A DNA stretch of 64,000 nucleotides, taken from Cytauxzoon felis (Eukaryota > Apicomplexa > Aconoidasida > Piroplasmida > Theileriidae). The DNA lies in NCBI GenBank assembly GCA_020283715.1, contig JAIQCW010000312.1:25788-89787 (forward strand), written 5' to 3'. The notes beneath the pieces were generated by a model, which saw nothing but the letters and a program-made list of their open reading frames with translations, did no database searches and was not told where the DNA came from. Numbering within the stretch: position 1 is the first letter of the stretch; each line of letters opens with the position of its first letter. The translations under genes were made by a program, and so were the position numbers. Shown here one piece after another: positions 59,967 to 64,000 of this stretch.

Positions 59967-60443
59967 ATGACAGCATTTCGTAATAATTCTGAGGCTGTTG
60001 CTCCTACATATGGACCATTACCAGGTACAGACCCAGTTTTGGAGTGGTCCAATCCATCAATGCATGTTTGTTATCATACCCTTAATAATTGGAGATCTCA
60101 CAAGGAAGAAGTTGATGAATGTGAAAAGAATGCAAATTGTAGCAGATTCTATACATATGTAGAATCATCTTCATTATATGTTTGCAACAGGATTGTATTG
60201 TTAACATGTGATCTTACGGCCGTAGATCAAAGAATTCTTTACCTATTGGAACAAGGTATTAAATGTAATACCGAAGAGGCTAGAGATGATATTAAAGAAA
60301 GATTAGAGAATTTAACAGATCTCAAGAAAAAAATTCACGATTTTTATGAACAAATCAAGCTAAAGCCTGAGGGGGAATCAAAAGATGACGATGCTCAAAT
60401 TATACCAGATGTTAAGGAGGAGGAGGAAGGACCAACCGTTTAA
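59967..60443 (+). CDS. Small conserved-looking protein of unknown function
   Basis: The single exon of 158 residues starts MTAFRNNSEAVAPTYGPLPG. Cysteines are regularly placed: HVCYHTLNNW, DECEKNANCSRFYTY, LYVCNRIVLLTCDL, GIKCNTEEAR. This is reminiscent of small disulphide-bonded mitochondrial proteins, but no CX9C pair is exact. A charged coiled segment (DDIKERLENLTDLKKKIHDF) and an acidic tail (DVKEEEEGPTV) follow. I cannot name it. Its stop is 4 bases before the start of the DPH4 gene. Confidence 0.8.
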   Translation: MTAFRNNSEAVAPTYGPLPGTDPVLEWSNPSMHVCYHTLNNWRSHKEEVDECEKNANCSRFYTYVESSSLYVCNRIVLLTCDLTAVDQRILYLLEQGIKCNTEEARDDIKERLENLTDLKKKIHDFYEQIKLKPEGESKDDDAQIIPDVKEEEEGPTV

Positions 60444-60447
60444 ATAA

Positions 60448-60858
60448 ATGGATAGTTATAAAGTTGCCGCTTTAGAAAATGCGGCACATGTTTTAAATTT
60501 ACCTTCAAATTGTATTATTGATTTTACTCTTGTAAGAAAATGTTTTTGTAAAATCGTTAAAAAATCGCACCCCGATAGAAATTTTAATTCCAATTTACAA
60601 TTTTATACCGTTATAGATGCATATAACGTTTTAAAAGATTACTTTTGTGATTATAATTCACACTTGTACTGTCGAGATTATAATATCTCATTCGTCGATA
60701 CAATATCTTTATCCGATGTAACATTTGATGAAAAATCAGATTCATATAGTATCTCGTGTCGTTGTGGATACATTATACGAATACCAAACATCACAATCTC
60801 ACTAGGAATATTCATGTATACCTGTGATTGCTGCTCTTGCAATTTTAAAATTATCTAA
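60448..60858 (+). CDS. DPH4: DPH4 diphthamide biosynthesis J-protein
   Basis: DPH4 (DNAJC24/Jjj3) supports the DPH1-DPH2 radical step modifying elongation factor 2. The 136-residue protein has a J domain with helix II CFCKIVKKSHPDRN (HPD conserved) and DAYNVLKDYFCDYNSHLYCR. A DPH-type zinc finger follows: SISCRCGYIIRIP and TCDCCSCNFKI, giving the CxC...CxxC set. The J-plus-CSL-finger order and size define the family. The small gap to the upstream gene suggests tightly packed or shared transcripts. Confidence 0.88.
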   Translation: MDSYKVAALENAAHVLNLPSNCIIDFTLVRKCFCKIVKKSHPDRNFNSNLQFYTVIDAYNVLKDYFCDYNSHLYCRDYNISFVDTISLSDVTFDEKSDSYSISCRCGYIIRIPNITISLGIFMYTCDCCSCNFKII

Positions 60859-60914
60859 TTTATTACACGATGTTATACATTTTAATTATTCAGCTTTAAA
60901 CCATCCAATCAACT

Positions 60915-61195
60915 CGAAGTACATACTCATCATCCTCCACGGTAGGTCATCCTGCCTCAGCTCTTCCACATGAGGTTACAACCTTGTCTTCCTCTTGCAG
61001 AGAGCTTTCTCTATTTACTTCCCCTTCCAGCTCCCGTAGATCGCTTCCGGGTTTTCCACCTGAGGTTACATCTTCACCATCCTCACTGCCACGATCTCCG
61101 GGAGTGGCTATACTCTTTAGAGATAGGTAATTAAAAGAGGCTCCACGCCTAGTGGAAAGAGAGGCGGAGTAGCTAGTGGAAAAGATAATTAATAG
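60915..61195 (-). repeat. Modular repeat cluster flanking AT-rich copy B
   Basis: Borders, H1 with a perfect CTCT/AGAG stem (60992-61002), L, border, H3 and H2. Confidence 0.86.
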
Positions 61196-61320
61196 TTGCC
61201 ATCGTACTGTGTAGTATTTTATATTTCCACTGAAATATCCATTAAACCCCAAGTGCTGCTAATATTATTTTCTTATAGTAGTAGGATGTCTCATGGGATA
61301 CCTCACTTGCCCCATAATAT

Positions 61321-61617
61321 AGGGATAAAAAACACTACTTTTAGGTATATTATCAATGTCTATTGAAGATATATACATGAATATAATTTATACTATTATA
61401 ACATTACTATTGAAGGATGATGTATAGTTGTATGATGTTATATAAGTATTACTATAAATAATTATTATAATATATATACTATATAACTACTAACATGAAT
61501 TGATGTTATTATAGTAACTATATTATACTTGTAATAATACTAATTATATATACTTCTATAAAATTATTATAATATTATAAGAAGATTGTAAATGATTGAA
61601 GGAGGATAATTATTGTA
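61321..61617 (+). repeat. AT-rich dispersed repeat, copy B
   Basis: It matches the reverse complement of 9963-10253 throughout. No open frame or RNA gene is apparent. GC-rich clusters lie on both sides, as for copy A. Confidence 0.85.
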
Positions 61618-61639
61618 TTTTTCCAATTAATTAGTATAT

Positions 61640-61770
61640 TACTAGTTATTGTAACCTCATGTGGAACCCGTAGCTGATCTCAGGGAAGCGGAGGGGGAAG
61701 TAAATAGAAGAGCTGACGGCAGGACGACCTCAGGTGGAAAAGATAGTGATTGGAACTCGAGTGGAGGACG
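61640..61770 (+). repeat. Short modular repeat cluster flanking AT-rich copy B
   Basis: Border, L, H1 and two borders. Confidence 0.85.
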
Positions 61771-61821
61771 AATATGGTATGGACTATGGAAATAAGGTAT
61801 AATAAATTTCGATATAATAGA

Positions 61822-62582
61822 TTATTTTTTAGTGGATTTATTAATGAAATAGGGATTTGTGTTTTTAAAGTATTGGGATGTATCGAGTTGTTCTTTTGTG
61901 ATTTCATGTACTTCTCTTTGTAGTATTAAATTAGTAACTTCACCTTTAAGATATTTTGTTAACATTTGTATATCATATATACTTTTATAGTTATTAAACC
62001 ATTTATTATATAATCTGAATTATAATAATGGGGTTTATAAATGGGGTTGACTTACAAATGTGTTAATTTTCGATGTAACCTAGGTGGATATTTACCTAAA
62101 ATTTTAAGAATTTTATGTTTGGAAACATCTGAAGCATATTGAATGATATCAAGTGAGTTATCATTCCATTCTTTAATTGTTAAATCTCTGGCACTAAGGA
62201 ATTTAATATAAAATTCGTCTAATTGGTCCCAAGATATACCATGACTTGAGCAAGAGGACCATAATTCATGTAATTTTTGATTATTTAAATGTTGTATACT
62301 ACTACGGAATTTCATTAATAGAGGATTGGGCCATAATAACCCTTCATCTTTAATTACGTCCAAATTAAGTTCCTCTTTGGGTTCAACATTTAACACCTTA
62401 CATAAATCTCTCAAAACATCATCGACATTATCAATTGTCTTTATAGTAATCTTAGGCTCATAATACTCTAAGGATATAAAACGACGAATATTTATAGGTA
62501 TCACAGAAAAATCATCAACACTAGAATAACCACGACAATTCATAAAACCAATATAAAATACAGAAGACGATCTCATACACAT
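61822..62582 (-). CDS. Putative mitochondrial protein of unknown family
   Basis: The model starts at ATG 62582 (MCMRSSSVFYIGFMNCRGYS), a leader rich in Arg/Ser without acidic residues, typical of mitochondrial import. The body includes FISLEYYEPKITIKTIDNVD, CKVLNVEPKEELNLDV, LLWPNPLLMKFRSSIQHLNN and LHELWSSCSSHGISWDQLDE. After a short intron (about 62055-62016, GTAAGT to TTCAG, phase TT|A), the last exon reads KWFNNYKSIYDIQML and ends INKSTKK at 61822. The upstream frame stays open through a repeat cluster to 63011, so a longer N-terminus is possible. I cannot assign a function; a mitoribosomal or RNA-processing role would be a guess. Confidence 0.6.
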
Positions 62583-62634
62583 GCCATATCCCCCAATCAT
62601 ATACCCATATGAACGAAGATAATTATAGAAGTAT

Positions 62635-62895
62635 TGTCCACTCCACCCGAGGTTACCTCCACCGAAGGTCTTGCAGACAGCTTCTCTATTTATTTCCCCC
62701 TCAAGCTCCCGTAGATCGCTCTCGGGTTCCACTTGAGTTCCAATCACTAACCTCTCACCGCCACGATCTCTGGGAGTGGCTCTACTCTTTAGAGATAAGT
62801 AATTGGAAGAGCTGTCTGCAGGACGAGCTCGGGTGGAAGTGGAAGAAGAGTTGGATTGGACCTCATGTGGAGGTAAGGATTGGATTTCGAGTTGA
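62635..62895 (-). repeat. Modular repeat cluster upstream of the mitochondrial-type gene
   Basis: Borders, H1, L ([12 protein letters not shown] codons), border, H3, H1 and borders. It is open in frame with the downstream gene, but I treat it as upstream of the start. Confidence 0.82.
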
Positions 62896-62949
62896 GATTT
62901 AATATTGGAATGTGACAAAACTTCATTAAATCGTTCTTGTATGTGGGTA

Positions 62950-64000
62950 TTAAATCCTTTTGGGTGTTTTAGAATGTGTTTGTAGTATATTGTATAATTT
63001 TTTATTTTCATTTTTGGTTTTATCTGAAATGATTGATTTTGTGGTTAGTATGAGATCTTGTGATTGTAAATCTTCTGATGAATATTGGCGATTGATTGGT
63101 GTTGTATATCTTGTTGATGAATTACTTTTATTTATTGGTGTTACAAATTTATAATCTGATATAGATGATGTAGTTGTAGTAGTATATTCAGAATCTGAAT
63201 ATGCACTCTTAAATGATATATCTTCTAATGTATTGTATGAATTGTTTTTATGGTGTTTTTTAAATTCAGAATTATGGTGTTTTTTATTAGCTAATCTATT
63301 TTGTGGTGTTTTCATATAATCTTCATCTATATTTATATTATCAGTAGCTTTAATATTAGCAATTTCATATGTAGTATTTTTTATATCTTCCTGTACAAGT
63401 AAATTGCTCTTAATATTATTCTCGTTATTAATCCTAGATATTTTATAACAATTTAAAGGACATGTATCTTCTTCAGAATCAGCAAATATATAACCGCCTC
63501 GTGTATCAATGAGTCTATTTATATACCCATTCATATATACACTAGGTCCAGTAACATTCACAACTTCTAAAGATCTATCTATCATACTTACCATGTCCGA
63601 ATCAAATAAATTAACACCAGATTCATAATTTTCTTGCAACACCTTCTCATCACATACTCTATCATTCCGATCATTATAATCTTCCTCCAACTTTTCACTC
63701 GCCGTTCCACCTGAGGTCTTTCCACTCGAAGTCTTGCAGACAGCTTCTCCATCCGAAGTTACAACCTTGTCTTCCTCTTGCAGAGAGCCTCCTTTATTTA
63801 CTTCCCCCTTCGCTTCCCTGAGATCAGCTACGGGTTCCACTCGAGGTCCAATACTAACTACACTTGAAGCCTGTTCTTCCGGGTTGAATAACTTTCGTTC
63901 CTCCGGGTTTACATCTTCTGTTCTTCCGGGTTGAATATCTTCAAATACAAAAGTATTCTCACCCTCGATCTCTTCCTCCCAACTCTTTACAATAATCTCA
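62950..64000 (-). CDS. C-terminal part of a repeat-bearing protein, cut by the window end
   Basis: The frame is open from the window end (EIIVKSWEEEIEGENTFVFE) to TAA at 62950. A repeat insert (about 63945-63695) is translated in frame. The rest is hydrophilic and disordered, with KTPQNRLANKKHHNSEFKKH, SDSEYTTTTTSSISDYKFVT and two TPIN motifs (FVTPINKSNS, YTTPINRQYS). It ends QTHSKTPKRI. The TPIN/S-T-P pattern suggests phosphorylation sites of a regulatory protein, but no domain is recognised. The alternative frame entered near the A6 run at about 62998-63003 stays open, so the true end depends on sequence accuracy there. Confidence 0.65.
   Translation of the reverse strand, partial: EIIVKSWEEEIEGENTFVFEDIQPGRTEDVNPEERKLFNPEEQASSVVSIGPRVEPVADLREAKGEVNKGGSLQEEDKVVTSDGEAVCKTSSGKTSGGTASEKLEEDYNDRNDRVCDEKVLQENYESGVNLFDSDMVSMIDRSLEVVNVTGPSVYMNGYINRLIDTRGGYIFADSEEDTCPLNCYKISRINNENNIKSNLLVQEDIKNTTYEIANIKATDNINIDEDYMKTPQNRLANKKHHNSEFKKHHKNNSYNTLEDISFKSAYSDSEYTTTTTSSISDYKFVTPINKSNSSTRYTTPINRQYSSEDLQSQDLILTTKSIISDKTKNENKKLYNILQTHSKTPKRI
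63695..63945 (-). repeat. In-frame coding repeat near the window end
   Basis: On the gene strand: two NPEE-type Q units, border, L (VADLREAKGEVNKG), H1 (CTCTTGCAGAG form), border, H1 and borders. Confidence 0.9.

Noticed and set aside
60947..61252. Open frames formed by intergenic repeat clusters (also 10166-10555, 20398-20619, 45373-45711, 47430-47672, 55430-55882) as separate genes
   Set aside because: They consist almost wholly of the repeat's own open frame and short chance extensions. They lack conserved host-type sequence and often sit inside introns or spacers.
62052..63011. One fused protein from 63011 to 61822
   Set aside because: It would place a repeat cluster and a chance N-terminus ahead of a clear mitochondrial leader at 62582. 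A separate start is simpler, though a frame error near 63000 could revive it.

Overview
The window looks like nuclear DNA of an apicomplexan piroplasm of the Theileria/Cytauxzoon type; the species cannot be named from the sequence. It is AT-rich and densely packed with eukaryotic genes on both strands. Ordinary introns are tiny (about 35-50 bp). Conserved genes include actin, a proteasome ATPase, splicing factors, THO2, VPS54, PIG-S and RNase P p30. They sit beside parasite-type genes: a 6-Cys surface protein, a DPAP/cathepsin C, a secreted HAD hydrolase and two small secreted paralogues. I see no rRNA, tRNA, CRISPR or transposase gene.

Layout. 1-8.8 kb: a 3' gene fragment, then a minus-strand run of SRP receptor beta, a mitochondrial-type protein, BUD13, RBM22 and DPAP. 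9-21.4 kb: FCF2 (+), THO2, PP2C and THUMPD1 (-), RPT6 (+). 21.8-24.3 kb: a repeat-free island with two secreted paralogues (-). 24.6-34.2 kb: a VPS54-like gene (-), a very large repeat-loaded gene and an OB-fold protein (+). 34.6-41.5 kb: secreted HAD (-), FKBP-TPR (-), PIG-S (+), actin (-). 42.6-54 kb: 6-Cys (+), FAD monooxygenase (+), two unknown proteins (-). 54.4-64 kb: RPP30 (+), protein kinase (-), a helical protein, a small hypothetical and DPH4 (+), then two minus-strand genes, the last cut by the window end.

The dominant feature is a dense modular repeat family: about 48 clusters of 25-500 bp, GC-richer than their surroundings, roughly a fifth of the window. Modules, as used below: B, border of the CCACCTGAGGT type; H1, GTCTTGCAGAC or CTGCCGTCAG; H2, CCAC-loop-GTGG or CCAT-loop-ATGG; H3, a short palindrome plus the ATPGDRG codons; L, codons for DLRE(A/L)EGEVNR; L3, a frame-broken form of L; Q, codons for NPEEQ and LRTGILPGG; M, codons for SSIMGMMEDGA. 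Clusters lie between genes, inside about 20 enlarged introns, and in frame within about nine protein-coding regions. The strand given for a repeat is the one on which module L or H3 reads as peptide.

Three properties make this family the main discovery candidate. Coding copies always read in one orientation and frame, while intron copies occur in both. Module variants differ synonymously, keeping the same peptide. Module variants also differ by paired stem changes, keeping the same hairpins. In THUMPD1 a decayed copy appears to supply both a splice acceptor and exon codons. A second, AT-rich repeat (about 290 bp) occurs twice, both times lying between two GC-rich clusters.
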